A stretch of 64,000 nucleotides of DNA. Source: Rhodococcoides kyotonense (GTDB lineage Bacteria; Actinomycetota; Actinomycetes; Mycobacteriales; Mycobacteriaceae). Both the position numbers and the translations under genes were made by a program. Below, in pieces: positions 1 through 8,533 of the stretch. The DNA lies in the NCBI RefSeq assembly GCF_001645385.1, contig NZ_LVHI01000023.1:415969-479968 (forward strand), written 5' to 3'. Position 1 is the first letter of the stretch. The number at the start of each line of letters is the position of its first letter. A model generated the notes under the pieces. That model was not told the origin of the DNA. It saw only the letters and a list, made by a program, of their open reading frames with translations, and made no database searches.

Positions 1-407
1 ACGGACCTCGACGCCGGACGTGCGGTCTCGTAGGCCTCGGCGAGTTCCTCCGAACGCAATGCGGGCAGATCGGCCTGCAGGACGATGATGTCGTGTTCTC
101 CGCCGGCACGAGCGGAGGTCATCGCAGCCGAGAACGCCGAGTTCAGTCGGTCGGCGGACGTGCCGTCCTCGCCTGCCGGATCCTCGACGACGAGAGCCCC
201 CAACTCGTCCGCCACGTCGGCGACGGTCGGATCCGGCGTGACGACGGTGATCGACCCGACTGCCTCCACCGCACGGGCCGCCTGCACGGTGTCACGCAGC
301 ATCGCCACGACGAGCCGCGCCCGATCGACGTCCGAGAACGAATCGGCCAACCTCGTCTTGGCGGTGGTCAGATCCTTCACTGCGATGACCACGTGGGCGG
401 TACTCAT
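1..407 (-). CDS. cofC: 2-phospho-L-lactate / PEP guanylyltransferase (CofC/FbiD), C-terminus cut by window edge
   Basis: Reads leftward off the window edge, so only the N-terminal 135 residues are present. The start ATG (405-407) opens MSTAHVVIAVKDLTTAKTRL, the MobA-like nucleotidyltransferase N-terminus of the CofC family with the conserved Lys of its AKTRL motif. A DLPAL motif typical of the family follows near residue 120. CofC/FbiD activates phospholactate or phosphoenolpyruvate with GTP for coenzyme F420 biosynthesis. In M. tuberculosis fbiD (Rv2983) is likewise divergent from gpsA2, and the 142 bp gap to gpsA presumably holds both promoters. The family call is from motifs and synteny; which substrate it uses (2-PL or PEP) cannot be told from this fragment. 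Confidence 0.85.
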   Translation of the reverse strand, partial: MSTAHVVIAVKDLTTAKTRLADSFSDVDRARLVVAMLRDTVQAARAVEAVGSITVVTPDPTVADVADELGALVVEDPAGEDGTSADRLNSAFSAAMTSARAGGEHDIIVLQADLPALRSEELAEAYETARPASRS

Positions 408-549
408 GGGTACCGATCCTGCCAGCGTGCGCGTCGCGCGCCGAGTTCGACCTCGGTGACGGGGCTCGGGCGGCTACTGTGATGCGGCGGCATGCTGGCG
501 GGGTGGCCGACGCGGATTCCGGCGAGACTTTTCGAGAAGGTGGTTTTCG

Positions 550-1548
550 ATGACCAGAGCAGCAGTACTCGGTTCCGGATCGTGGGGAACGGCATTCGCG
601 AAAGTGCTTGCCGATGCCGGGACGGACGTCACGATGTGGGCCCGACGTGAGGAGTTGGCGTCGGCGATCGCCGACAAGCACGAGAACACCGACTATCTCC
701 CCGGAATCACGTTGCCGTCGTCGATCTCGGCCACGAGCGACCCGGAGACGGCGCTCGACGGGGCCGACATCGTCGTGCTCGCGGTGCCCTCGCAGTCGTT
801 GCGCGCCAACCTGGCCACGTGGACCGACTTCATTCCGGCGGATGCGACGCTGCTCAGTCTGGCCAAGGGAATCGAGACCGGAACCTTGCTGCGTATGAGT
901 CAGGTGGTCGGTCAGGTGACGGGGGCGGATCCCAGTCGGATCGCGTCGTTGTCCGGCCCGAATCTCGCGCGGCCGATCGCGGAGGGTCAGCCGGCTGCAA
1001 CGGTCATCGCATGCCCGGATTCCAGGCGCGCGCTCGAGATTCAGAAGTCCTGTGCGACAGGCTATTTCCGTCCCTACACCAATTCCGACGTCATCGGCTG
1101 CGAAATCGGCGGTGCGTGCAAGAACGTCATCGCCCTCGCCTGCGGAATGGCGAGTGGCGTCGGCTACGGCGAGAACACGCTCGCGTCGATCATGACGCGC
1201 GGCCTCGCCGAGATCATTCGGCTCGGCACCGCGCTCGGCGCGAAGCCGGCGACGCTGGCCGGTCTCGCGGGCGTCGGCGATCTCGTCGCGACATGCTCGT
1301 CGACGCTGTCGCGCAACCGCACGTTCGGTGAGCGTCTCGGGTCGGGCGGATCGATGGAGAGTGCGCAGGAAGCTGCACACGGTCAGGTCGCCGAGGGCGT
1401 CAAGTCCTGCACGTCGGTACGTGCGCTGGCCGAGAGCTACGACGTCGAGATGCCGCTCACCGAAGCGGTCCACCGCGTGTGCCACGAAGGATTGTCGGTT
1501 CCCGACGCCGTCGGGCATCTGCTCGGCCGTCGTATCAAGCCCGAGTGA
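550..1548 (+). CDS. gpsA: Glycerol-3-phosphate dehydrogenase [NAD(P)+]
   Basis: Reduces dihydroxyacetone phosphate to sn-glycerol 3-phosphate for phospholipid synthesis in the cytoplasm. The 332-residue length is normal. The N-terminus carries the Rossmann motif GSGSWG at residues 8-13. The segment [20 protein letters not shown] near residue 192 holds the catalytic Lys of the family, and [13 protein letters not shown] lies between. An AGAAGG-like ribosome binding site sits about 8 nt before the ATG. ddl follows after 51 bp on the same strand, the same order as gpsA2-ddlA in mycobacteria, so co-transcription is possible although ddl also has its own promoter-like hexamer. Confidence 0.95.
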   Translation: MTRAAVLGSGSWGTAFAKVLADAGTDVTMWARREELASAIADKHENTDYLPGITLPSSISATSDPETALDGADIVVLAVPSQSLRANLATWTDFIPADATLLSLAKGIETGTLLRMSQVVGQVTGADPSRIASLSGPNLARPIAEGQPAATVIACPDSRRALEIQKSCATGYFRPYTNSDVIGCEIGGACKNVIALACGMASGVGYGENTLASIMTRGLAEIIRLGTALGAKPATLAGLAGVGDLVATCSSTLSRNRTFGERLGSGGSMESAQEAAHGQVAEGVKSCTSVRALAESYDVEMPLTEAVHRVCHEGLSVPDAVGHLLGRRIKPE

Positions 1549-1585
1549 AGGTGGGCCACGTCCACTGTGGCCGATGAGGTGGCGG

Positions 1586-1602
1586 TACGGTTTGGAACCG
1601 TG
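1586..1602 (+). promoter_or_regulatory. Leaderless-type -10 hexamer for ddl
   Basis: TACGGT (1586-1591) lies 8 nt before the GTG at 1600. A TANNNT hexamer 6-8 nt ahead of a start codon is the arrangement of leaderless mycobacterial-type promoters. It supports GTG 1600 over the in-frame GTG at 1567. Inferred; no transcription start is known. Confidence 0.4.
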
Positions 1603-2706
1603 AGCACACCCCGTACCAAGGTCGCCGTCCTCTTCGGCGGCCGGAGCAACGAGCACGCCGTGTCCTGTGTATCCGCAGGCAGCGTGCTGAAGCATCTCGA
1701 TCCGGAGCGGTACGAGGTCGTCCCGATCGGCATCACCACCGACGGCGCCTGGGTGCTCGGCGCCTCGGACCTCGAAGCACTGGCCATCCACGGCCGTGAA
1801 CTTCCGTCCGTGGACAAGGACGGCGTCGCGCTGGCACTGACGGCCGATCCGACCCGTCGAGGCGCGCTCGTCGGACTCGGGGAGGGCGACGCGGGCAAGG
1901 TTCTCGACGCCGTCGACGTCGTCTTCCCGATCCTGCACGGACCGTACGGCGAGGACGGAACAGTTCAGGGGTTGCTCGAGCTCGCAGGCATTCCGTACGT
2001 CGGCCCGGGCGTCCTCGCCAGCGCTGCGGGAATGGACAAGGAGTTCACGAAGAAGCTGTTGGCGGCGGAGGGGCTGCCGGTCGGCAGGCAGGTGGTGCTC
2101 CGGCACGACACCGAATCGTTGACCCCTGCGCAGCAGGATTCGATCGGACTGCCCGCATTCGTCAAGCCCGCGCGTGGCGGATCGTCCATCGGCATCTCAC
2201 GGATCGTCGCGTGGAGCCAACTTCCGGCGGCCATCGCCGAGGCTCGTCGCCACGATCCGAAAGTGGTTGTGGAAGCGGCCATTCACGGGCGTGAGGTCGA
2301 GTGCGGTGTTCTCGAGTTTCCGGACGGTGCCGTGCGCGCGAGCGCGGTCGCCGAGATCAAGTTGCCCGGCGCCGACGCGAACGACCACTCGTTCTACGAC
2401 TTCGACAGCAAGTACCTCGACGACGTCACCGAATTCGACTTGCCCGCCGATCTTTCCGAGGACGTCGCCGACCGAATCCGTGCGATCGCGGTCGACGCGT
2501 TCCGTGCGCTCGATTGCCAGGGACTCGCGCGTGTCGACTTCTTCGTCACCGACGACGGCCCCGTCATCAACGAGATCAACACGATGCCCGGATTCACCTC
2601 GATCTCGATGTACCCGAAGATGTGGGGCGAAAGCGGTGTCGAGTACGGGGCCCTGCTCGATACGTTGATCGAGACGGCCGTCGCCCGGGGTGTCGGACTG
2701 CGCTAG
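1600..2706 (+). CDS. ddl: D-alanine--D-alanine ligase
   Basis: ATP-grasp ligase that makes D-Ala-D-Ala for peptidoglycan precursors and is the target of D-cycloserine. The N-terminal [15 protein letters not shown] motif, [12 protein letters not shown] near residue 110 and the C-terminal [18 protein letters not shown] are Ddl signatures; the last contains the metal- and substrate-binding residues. The GTG at 1600 gives 368 residues and begins a few residues before the first beta strand, as in DdlA of mycobacteria. An in-frame GTG at 1567 would add 11 residues that do not resemble the family. The stop overlaps that of the convergent DUF3515 gene within the tetranucleotide CTAG. Confidence 0.93.
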   Translation: MSTPRTKVAVLFGGRSNEHAVSCVSAGSVLKHLDPERYEVVPIGITTDGAWVLGASDLEALAIHGRELPSVDKDGVALALTADPTRRGALVGLGEGDAGKVLDAVDVVFPILHGPYGEDGTVQGLLELAGIPYVGPGVLASAAGMDKEFTKKLLAAEGLPVGRQVVLRHDTESLTPAQQDSIGLPAFVKPARGGSSIGISRIVAWSQLPAAIAEARRHDPKVVVEAAIHGREVECGVLEFPDGAVRASAVAEIKLPGADANDHSFYDFDSKYLDDVTEFDLPADLSEDVADRIRAIAVDAFRALDCQGLARVDFFVTDDGPVINEINTMPGFTSISMYPKMWGESGVEYGALLDTLIETAVARGVGLR

Positions 2707-3311
2707 TTCGGGGTCTGACGCAGAGGCGCAGGATCGAGCGGTGTCTGCGGCAATGCGGCGGTGATTGCGTTCGACGCGTCCTGCAGCGGTGTCGGTCCCG
2801 ACCCACCGGGAACGGTCAATGCGACGTAGACGGCGCGGTCGACGGCGAACCACGTACTGGCGTCGATGCCGGAGTCGGCACCGGACACCTCGAACCATTG
2901 CACATCGTTGACGACCTGCAGGGGCGCTGCGACGTCGAACCCGTCAGGTCGGTCGAGGCCACAACGCAGGACGACAGGTTCGGACTCGTCGTCGCCTGGT
3001 GCCCACGCGCGAGCGCCCGCCGGGGCAGGGTCGAGCAGTTCGGCCGAGCGGTAGTCACCGAGTTGCTCGGGCAGAGCGCCCAGCAGCGAGGTGCATTCCG
3101 GACTCTCGGCTTCGGGCGCGTTCACCGGTCCGAGTGCTTCGGGTGGGCGCGTGGACTTGCCCGACACCATGACGGCCGCGACGATGACACCGATCAGCAG
3201 CGCGACCGGAAGCGCGACCGCCGTCGCGATGACCGCCGGGTGACGCCGCTCGGGTTGCTCCTGAAGTGTCGGCTCTGTCGGTGGCTGGGGCCTGGATTCG
3301 GGTTCGCTCAT
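2703..3311 (-). CDS. DUF3515 family membrane-anchored protein
   Basis: A 202-residue protein with a proline-rich cytoplasmic N-terminus (residues 1-25), one hydrophobic segment (about 26-50) and an extracytoplasmic domain of about 145 residues with two cysteines (CTSLLG and LRCGLD) that could form a disulfide. This architecture and its position next to ddl match M. tuberculosis Rv2980, a DUF3515 protein of unknown function. It follows the Lrp/AsnC-type gene by 28 bp on the minus strand, so the two probably share a promoter in the thiL divergent region. A purine-rich AAGGA site precedes the ATG. The link with ddl suggests an envelope role but this is only context. Confidence 0.75.
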   Translation of the reverse strand: MSEPESRPQPPTEPTLQEQPERRHPAVIATAVALPVALLIGVIVAAVMVSGKSTRPPEALGPVNAPEAESPECTSLLGALPEQLGDYRSAELLDPAPAGARAWAPGDDESEPVVLRCGLDRPDGFDVAAPLQVVNDVQWFEVSGADSGIDASTWFAVDRAVYVALTVPGGSGPTPLQDASNAITAALPQTPLDPAPLRQTPN

Positions 3312-3339
3312 GGTCCTTCGGTCTTTTCGCAGTGTGAGG

Positions 3340-3573
3340 TCAGTGCTGGTCGACGACCTGGCAGGTCAACGTGCGAGTGATCGAGTCGACCTTCTGGATG
3401 TGTCCGACGATGTCGCGAACCTGTGCGTCGCCTTCACCCTCGGCGCGCACGACGACGTCGTACGGTCCGGTCACTGCTTCTGCCGACACCACGCCGGACA
3501 CCTCGCGCAACGCGGATGCCACGAGGCCCGCGCGCCCCACCTCGGTCTGAACGAGGACGAATATCTGCACCAT
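3340..3573 (-). CDS. Lrp/AsnC ligand-binding (RAM) domain protein
   Basis: A 77-residue stand-alone RAM domain (alpha-beta ferredoxin-like fold) without the helix-turn-helix of full-length Lrp/AsnC regulators. The sequence MVQIFVLVQTEVGRAGLVAS and the GPYDVVVRAEGEGD segment match the ligand-sensing half of the family. Such single-domain proteins form oligomers that bind amino acids and may modulate full-length partners. A GAAGGGA ribosome binding site lies 6 nt upstream of the ATG. It is the first gene of a minus-strand pair with the DUF3515 gene and is divergent from thiL. The fold call is secure; the role is not. Confidence 0.85.
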   Translation of the reverse strand: MVQIFVLVQTEVGRAGLVASALREVSGVVSAEAVTGPYDVVVRAEGEGDAQVRDIVGHIQKVDSITRTLTCQVVDQH

Positions 3574-3728
3574 TGCTGGTCCCTTCCGGCGATCCTCGGC
3601 CGCGACACCGGCGGTAGTGTCGAGCGAGGGGAACGTGATCGTGGTGAACAGTTCACCGCCTGCGCACCTGCCGCTAAAAGTACCGCAGCGGCGAATCGGG
3701 TCCTCGCGCGCACGACCACCATCGACAC

Positions 3729-3746
3729 GAGGGAGCTTTCGTCATC
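3729..3746 (+). promoter_or_regulatory. Shine-Dalgarno site placing thiL initiation at a non-canonical codon
   Basis: GAGGGAG at 3729-3735 is followed after 8 nt by ATC at 3744 (and after 5 nt by GTC at 3741). No ATG, GTG or TTG occurs in the thiL frame between the upstream in-frame stop TAA (3675) and GTG 3888. The site therefore argues for initiation at ATC or GTC. Inference from spacing and from the conserved protein sequence downstream. Confidence 0.45.
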
Positions 3747-4700
3747 GACAACGGAGAGACGACCGTCGGCAGCGTCGGCGAGTTCGGTGTCATCGACAGG
3801 ATCACCCAGGGGCGGCATCATCCGGCCGACACGGTCCTCGGCCCGGGAGACGACGCGGCGATCGTCGCCGCGCCCTCGCGATCGGTCGTGGCTACGACGG
3901 ATATGTTGGTGCAGGGCAGGCATTTTCGACTGGACTGGTCGAGTCCGGTCGACATCGGACGTAAAGCGATTGCGCAGAACGCTGCGGACGTCGTGGCGAT
4001 GGGTGCACGGTGCACCGGCTTCCTCGTCGCCCTCGGCTGCCCGTCGGACACGCCGATCTCGGTCACCGACGGACTCACCGACGGGCTGTGGCTCGAAGCC
4101 GAGCGCACGGGAGCGGGCATCGTCGGCGGTGATCTCGTGCAGTCGGAAAGCCTCGTGATTTCGATCACCGCCCTGGGGGATCTGGACGGGCGACCCGCCG
4201 TACTCCGTTCCGGGGCGCAACCGGGAGACGTCGTCGCCGTCGCCGGTCGGCTGGGACGGTCGGCCGCTGGGCTCGCCGTCCTGCTGGCGGGAATCGACGG
4301 TCACGACGGACTCGTCGACGCGCATCGGGTTCCCAGCCCGGACTATTCCCGAGGGGCGGCTGCCGCGCGTGCGGGTGCGACGTCGCTCACCGACGTCTCC
4401 GACGGGTTGCTCGCCGACCTCGGGCACATCGCGGACGCGTCGTCCGTGTCGATCGACGTCGTCACGGAACTGCTGCACCCTGACGACGACATGCGCTCTG
4501 CGGCAAACGAACTCGGGGTGTCCGTGTTCGACTGGATGCTCGGCGGAGGTGAGGACCATGCGTTCGCCGGAACCTTCCCGGCGAGCGTGATTCTGCCCGA
4601 CGGATGGGTCGTGATCGGGGCCGTGCACGACGGGTCGGGCGTCACCGTCGACGGGAGAGGCCACGACGGGAGCCACGGCTGGTCGAGCTTCTCCGTGTGA
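3744..4700 (+). CDS. thiL: Thiamine-monophosphate kinase, apparent non-AUG/GUG/UUG start
   Basis: Phosphorylates thiamine monophosphate to thiamine diphosphate, the last step of thiamine cofactor synthesis. The conserved N-terminus GEFGVIDRI and the ATP/Mg motif GPGDDAA are encoded in frame from about 3780 to 3860, followed by STDMLVQ-like [27 protein letters not shown] and GGDLVQ motifs and a C-terminal GGGEDHAF. These N-terminal motifs lie upstream of the first canonical start codon (GTG 3888), so a start at 3888 would delete part of the active site. I place the start at ATC 3744, 8 nt after a GAGGGAG site; GTC 3741 or a sequencing error are alternatives. ung follows 16 bp downstream, the mycobacterial thiL-ung order. 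Confidence 0.8.
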   Translation: MDNGETTVGSVGEFGVIDRITQGRHHPADTVLGPGDDAAIVAAPSRSVVATTDMLVQGRHFRLDWSSPVDIGRKAIAQNAADVVAMGARCTGFLVALGCPSDTPISVTDGLTDGLWLEAERTGAGIVGGDLVQSESLVISITALGDLDGRPAVLRSGAQPGDVVAVAGRLGRSAAGLAVLLAGIDGHDGLVDAHRVPSPDYSRGAAAARAGATSLTDVSDGLLADLGHIADASSVSIDVVTELLHPDDDMRSAANELGVSVFDWMLGGGEDHAFAGTFPASVILPDGWVVIGAVHDGSGVTVDGRGHDGSHGWSSFSV

Positions 4701-4716
4701 GGACGGTTTCTCGGCT

Positions 4717-5421
4717 ATGTTGCACGATATGACGAAGAAGCAGCTCGCGGAGGTAGTCGAAAAGGGTTGGGCTACAGCGCTCTCCCCGGTCGAGGATCGA
4801 ATCACGCACATGGGGAACTTCCTGCGTGAGGAGGTCGCGAACGGTCGGCAGTATCTGCCGTCGGGGGACAACGTGTTGCGCGCGTTCACCCGACCGTTCG
4901 ACGACGTCCGTGTCCTGATCGTCGGGCAGGACCCGTACCCGACGCCGGGACATGCGGTGGGACTGAGCTTCTCGGTCGCCCCGGATGTGCGCCCGGTGCC
5001 GCGTTCGCTCGCGAACATCTTCAAGGAGTACACCGAGGATCTCGGCTTCCCGACGCCTACCTCCGGCGATCTGACGCCGTGGGCGGATCAGGGTGTGCTG
5101 CTGCTGAATCGAGTCCTCACCGTCGAACCGGGTGTCGCCGCGTCGCACCGACGGAAAGGGTGGGAAGCGGTGACGGAACAGGCCATTCGAGCGCTCGTCG
5201 CCCGCTCCGAATCCGGTGAATCGGCGGGCTTGGTCGCCATTCTGTGGGGACGCGACGCGGCGACGCTGAAGCCGATGCTCGGAAGCACCCCGTACATCGA
5301 ATCGGCCCATCCCTCACCGCTGTCCGCGTCGCGCGGATTCTTCGGTTCTCGGCCGTTCAGCAGAACGAACGACATCCTCGCCGACGGCGGCCACCGGCCG
5401 ATCGACTGGCGGCTGCCCTAG
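4717..5421 (+). CDS. ung: Uracil-DNA glycosylase (family 1)
   Basis: Excises uracil from DNA as the first step of base excision repair, important in a GC-rich genome exposed to cytosine deamination. The water-activating motif [13 protein letters not shown] puts the catalytic Asp at residue 72, and the [18 protein letters not shown] segment is the Leu-intercalation loop. The 234-residue length is typical. Two starts are possible: ATG 4717 and ATG 4729. TATGTT at 4715-4720 lies 8 nt before 4729, so a leaderless transcript starting at 4729 (230 residues) is plausible. It otherwise follows thiL closely. The gene ends 12 bp from the convergent hydratase gene. Confidence 0.95.
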   Translation: MLHDMTKKQLAEVVEKGWATALSPVEDRITHMGNFLREEVANGRQYLPSGDNVLRAFTRPFDDVRVLIVGQDPYPTPGHAVGLSFSVAPDVRPVPRSLANIFKEYTEDLGFPTPTSGDLTPWADQGVLLLNRVLTVEPGVAASHRRKGWEAVTEQAIRALVARSESGESAGLVAILWGRDAATLKPMLGSTPYIESAHPSPLSASRGFFGSRPFSRTNDILADGGHRPIDWRLP

Positions 5422-5433
5422 CGGAGGAGAGGA

Positions 5434-6222
5434 TCAGGAGAAGTCGGGGCGACGCTTCTCGACGAACGCGTCGACGCCTTCGCGTCCGGTAGGACTGTCG
5501 GCGGCGGCCGAGATGGACTCCGTCTCCGCAGCCAATTGCTGTGCGAGAGTGTTGTTCTCGGACTGCAACAGCAGCGCTTTCACGCCCTGGAACGCCGCGG
5601 TCGGGCCCGCGGCGAACGTGCGCGCCAGACGTTCGGCCTCGCTCACGATGATGTCGTCACCCACCAGACGGCTGAGGATGCCGAGGCGAACGGCTTCCTC
5701 GCCGTTGATGATCGAGTCGTTCAGCAGAATGTCCCGCGCCCGAGTGGAACCGACGATGCGGGGGAGCGTCCACGTCAGTCCGCCGTCCGGAGTGAATCCG
5801 ATTCCGGGGTAGGCGGGACGAAGTTTGGTCGCGCGGCCGCCGATCGCGACGTCGGCGTGGCACACGATGCTCATGCCCGCGCCCGCCGCCCAACCCTGGA
5901 CGCCTGCGACGATGGGCGCCGTGGCTGCGGCGAGCTCGGAGACGAAAGCGTGGAACGCGTCGGCGACCTCGCGCACGTACGCGCCGCGATCGGGTGCGTC
6001 GGCGAAGGCGCGGACGTTGCCGCCTGCACAGAAGTTCGGACCGGATCCGACGAGCAGAACACATCCCGCGCGAAGTTCGTCTGCGTTCAGCAACCGAAGT
6101 GCCGCAGCGCCTTCCGTCATCGCGTCACCGTTCAGCGACGTTCCCGCGGCCTCGGTGGCCACGGTGATTCTCAGTACACCGTCCTCGAGATGGACGTAGT
6201 TCGCGCTTTCGATGTTGGTCAC
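5434..6222 (-). CDS. Enoyl-CoA hydratase/isomerase family protein
   Basis: Crotonase-fold protein of 262 residues, most likely acting on an acyl-CoA thioester in beta-oxidation or a related route. The oxyanion-hole segments GSGPNFCAGGNVRAF and VAGVQGWAAGAGMSIVCHAD are visible. In the second, the catalytic Glu positions of true hydratases are not both obvious (the region reads PDGGLTWTLPRIVG), so isomerase or another crotonase activity is possible. I chose GTG 6220-6222, because the protein then starts a few residues before the first beta strand and a TACAGT hexamer lies exactly 6 nt upstream. A longer reading from 6297 would run into the rpmB terminator. The substrate cannot be assigned. Confidence 0.85.
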   Translation of the reverse strand: MTNIESANYVHLEDGVLRITVATEAAGTSLNGDAMTEGAAALRLLNADELRAGCVLLVGSGPNFCAGGNVRAFADAPDRGAYVREVADAFHAFVSELAAATAPIVAGVQGWAAGAGMSIVCHADVAIGGRATKLRPAYPGIGFTPDGGLTWTLPRIVGSTRARDILLNDSIINGEEAVRLGILSRLVGDDIIVSEAERLARTFAAGPTAAFQGVKALLLQSENNTLAQQLAAETESISAAADSPTGREGVDAFVEKRRPDFS

Positions 6223-6234
6223 CGTCGCACTGTA
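6220..6234 (-). promoter_or_regulatory. Leaderless-type -10 hexamer for the enoyl-CoA hydratase
   Basis: On the minus strand TACAGT (6234-6229), six bases GCGACG, then the GTG start (6222-6220). The spacing is that of a leaderless transcript whose first nucleotides are the start codon. Confidence 0.5.
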
Positions 6235-6289
6235 ACGTGCCTCACCCGAGCGGACGCGAACCCCCTCCGGCAGATACGACGATGCCCCC

Positions 6290-6332
6290 GAAAACAACTG
6301 TGCCCCGGCGCTGAACAGCGTCGGGGCACAGT
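6290..6332 (-). terminator. Intrinsic terminator downstream of rpmB
   Basis: Inverted repeat 6297-6332: arms of about 17 nt with one G-T wobble, closing on CGCTG-AA-CAGCG. On the minus strand it is followed by TTGTTTT, a U-rich tail. It lies 26 bp after the rpmB stop and just upstream of the hydratase promoter, so it isolates the two genes. Confidence 0.8.
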
Positions 6333-6358
6333 CGATGATGCAGTCGGTGAGGGCTCGA

Positions 6359-6550
6359 TCAGCCCCGAACCACCTTGCCGGCCTTGAGGCAGGAGGTGCA
6401 CACGTTCATGCGCTTGCTGTTGCCGGGGGCAACCTGAGCGTGAACGGTCTGGATGTTCGGGTTCCAGCGACGGTTGGTCCGTCGGTGCGAGTGCGAGACC
6501 GACTTACCGAAGCCGGGCCCCTTGGCGCATACGTCGCAGACGGCAGCCAT
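6359..6550 (-). CDS. rpmB: 50S ribosomal protein L28, zinc-binding (C+) form
   Basis: A 63-residue basic protein of the large ribosomal subunit. The N-terminal MAAVCDVCAKGPGFGKSVSH and the RRTNRRWNPNIQTV core are L28 signatures. Cysteines at 5, 8, 51 and 54 form the CxxC pairs of the zinc ribbon, so this is the C+ form used when zinc is sufficient; a Zur-controlled C- copy may exist elsewhere in the genome. It is transcribed as a single gene, divergent from the DAK-domain gene and closed by its own terminator. Confidence 0.97.
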   Translation of the reverse strand: MAAVCDVCAKGPGFGKSVSHSHRRTNRRWNPNIQTVHAQVAPGNSKRMNVCTSCLKAGKVVRG

Positions 6551-6739
6551 AGTCGCGAACTCCTTGATAGATGTTGTTCATTACATGAGGGCATTTGCTC
6601 CGACACGTACGGCGCGCACAGCACACCGTGCCGCATCAGGCAACCCTGCAAGAATAGCCGTGCCCCCGGAATTAACCAAACCGCCACCTGAGGGCGTACG
6701 TCACAGCCGCTGGGAACGGTAGCCGCGCGTCACCGAGTC

Positions 6740-6754
6740 TAGGCTTGTCCGGTG
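6740..6754 (+). promoter_or_regulatory. Leaderless-type -10 hexamer for the DAK-domain gene
   Basis: TAGGCT (6740-6745), six bases, then GTG at 6752. This matches the TANNNT-N6-start pattern also seen at pyc, lepB and the hydratase gene, and supports the upstream GTG as start. Confidence 0.5.
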
Positions 6755-8503
6755 TCGGTCCGCCGACGGACGGGGAGTTCTCGATCGATCTGCAGCGTCG
6801 AACAGGGGGTGTACGTGGCGGAGAGCGAGCTCGAGGCGACGTCGACAGAACTCGGCGTCGACGAGTTGCGTACGTGGGCGTACCGATGTGTCGACGATCT
6901 GACCGCGCGGTGCGACGAAATCAACGAGCTGAACGTCTTTCCCATCCCCGATTCCGACACCGGAACGAATCTGGTGTTCACCGTCCGCGCCGCCGTCGAG
7001 AGCATGCGTGCGGCCGGACCCGACGCGGATCTGCGGGCGACGGCGTCGGCCCTCGCGGCGGGAGCAGTGGCAGGCGCGCGAGGAAACTCGGGCGTCATCG
7101 TGTCGCAGGTTCTGCGAGCGGTCGCCGAAGTGGCGTCTCGTGGCTCATTCGACGGTGCGGCGTTGACCGATGCTCTCGTGCGCGCAGCCGAACTCGTCGT
7201 CGAGGTCGTCAGCGTTCCGGTGCAGGGCACCATCGTCAGCGTGCTCGCGCGGGTGGCCGAGGACGTGGCGTCGCTCGATCGGCAGGCCGACGTGGCGGTG
7301 GTGGCTCGCCGGGCTGCCGAATCGGCGTCCAGTGGGCTGGATCGCACACGCAAGCAGTTGCCCGCGCTCGACGCAGCAGGTGTCGTCGACGCCGGAGCAC
7401 TCGGTCTCCGCGTGATGCTCGACGCACTCGCCACCACGCTGACCGGTGCTGTCCCGTCGCGGCAGCGTTATCACCGACGGGTCGACCCGCAGACGCGACG
7501 AAGCGCCTCACCCCGGTTGCTGCCGCGCGCGACGGCTGTCGGCGACGTCACGCACGGCGAAGCGACGGTCGGATACGAAGTTCTGTACGGGATTCGCGAC
7601 ATCGACGACGACGGTGCGCGACAGCTTCGACTCGGCCTCGCAGACATCGGGGATTCCGTCGTCGTGGCGGGCGACGGCGACGGCGGGTGGTCCGCGCACG
7701 TCCACACCGCCAATGCAGGGCTGGCCGTGGATGTCGGTCTGAAGATCGGGAACGTGCACGGGGTGAGGATCGAAGTGCTGGAGTCCGCCGAGGCGGGTTC
7801 GGGTGGGCACTGTCACCCGGGTGACTCCACTGCCGACGTTCGCGGTGGGCGCGACATTCTCGCGGTCGTGGCGGGCGACGGTGCCGAAGGGCTCTACTCG
7901 GGCGAGGGTGCGAGCGTCCTCCGATCCGACAGACAACGCCTCGGGCCTGCCGAACTGTGCGCCGCGATCGTCGAGTCGAACCACCCCGAAGTTCTCGTCC
8001 TGCCCAACGGAGCTCTGTCCGCCCAGGAATTGGTGCACGTCAGCATCGCGTCGCGCAACGCGGGCAAGGACGTGCTGATGCTGCCGTCCGGTTCGATGGT
8101 GCAAGGACTCGCTGCGCTCGCGGTCCACGACGCGTCGCGTGCAGCGGTGGACGACGCCTTCGCGATGTCCGAAGCGGCGGCCGGCACCCGGTGGGCGTCG
8201 CTGCGTCACGCCGAGGAACGCTCGCTCACGTGGGTCGGAACCTGCGAGCCCGGTGACGGTCTCGGACTCGTCGGGCACGAAGTCGTCGTCATCGGCCCCG
8301 ACGGGGTCACCGCCGGCCGCGACCTGCTCGATCAACTTCTGTCGGTGGGTGGTGAGATGGTGACGATGCTGATGGGGCGGGCCGCGTCGGACGAGTTGGG
8401 TGAGCAGCTGACCGAACACGTACGCACCCGCTATCCAGGTGTGGAAGTCGTCGTCTACCACGGCGGGCAGATGGACGAACTGGCGCAGCTCGGCATCGAG
8501 TGA
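6752..8503 (+). CDS. DAK2/DhaL-domain protein, FakA-like fatty acid kinase
   Basis: A 583-residue protein with an N-terminal DhaL (DAK2) domain (about residues 30-220) followed by the FakA-type middle and C-terminal domains. The motif NELNVFPIPDSDTGTNL near residues 54-70 contains the Asp cluster that binds Mg-ATP, and GARGNSGVIVSQ follows. FakA-type kinases phosphorylate fatty acids held by a DegV/FakB protein; no fakB lies in the window. The M. tuberculosis counterpart is split into Rv2975c and Rv2974c, while here the frame is intact. Start is ambiguous: GTG 6752 fits a leaderless promoter, but GTG 6815 with an AGGGGG site 5 nt upstream would remove 21 residues outside the domain. recG follows after 30 bp. 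Confidence 0.88.
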   Translation: MSVRRRTGSSRSICSVEQGVYVAESELEATSTELGVDELRTWAYRCVDDLTARCDEINELNVFPIPDSDTGTNLVFTVRAAVESMRAAGPDADLRATASALAAGAVAGARGNSGVIVSQVLRAVAEVASRGSFDGAALTDALVRAAELVVEVVSVPVQGTIVSVLARVAEDVASLDRQADVAVVARRAAESASSGLDRTRKQLPALDAAGVVDAGALGLRVMLDALATTLTGAVPSRQRYHRRVDPQTRRSASPRLLPRATAVGDVTHGEATVGYEVLYGIRDIDDDGARQLRLGLADIGDSVVVAGDGDGGWSAHVHTANAGLAVDVGLKIGNVHGVRIEVLESAEAGSGGHCHPGDSTADVRGGRDILAVVAGDGAEGLYSGEGASVLRSDRQRLGPAELCAAIVESNHPEVLVLPNGALSAQELVHVSIASRNAGKDVLMLPSGSMVQGLAALAVHDASRAAVDDAFAMSEAAAGTRWASLRHAEERSLTWVGTCEPGDGLGLVGHEVVVIGPDGVTAGRDLLDQLLSVGGEMVTMLMGRAASDELGEQLTEHVRTRYPGVEVVVYHGGQMDELAQLGIE

Positions 8504-8533
8504 CTGACGAGAAGGGACGGACGACAAGCAATC

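Noticed and set aside
292..2106. Long open frames on the opposite strand of gpsA, ddl and recG (for example 292-2106 and 7508-9985, minus strand).
   Set aside because: They lie antisense to well-supported genes, are Arg/Asp-rich and low in hydrophobic order, and arise from the strong third-position GC bias of a GC-rich genome. No conserved motif is visible.
3574..3743. A TPP riboswitch in front of thiL.
   Set aside because: The conserved CUGAGA and ACCUGA cores of the TPP element are absent. The 170 bp is better explained as a divergent promoter region.
3310..4158. A second plus-strand gene overlapping the AsnC-type gene and thiL.
   Set aside because: The 282-residue frame crosses the antisense Lrp-type gene and runs out of frame through thiL with no conserved motif; it is a GC-bias shadow.
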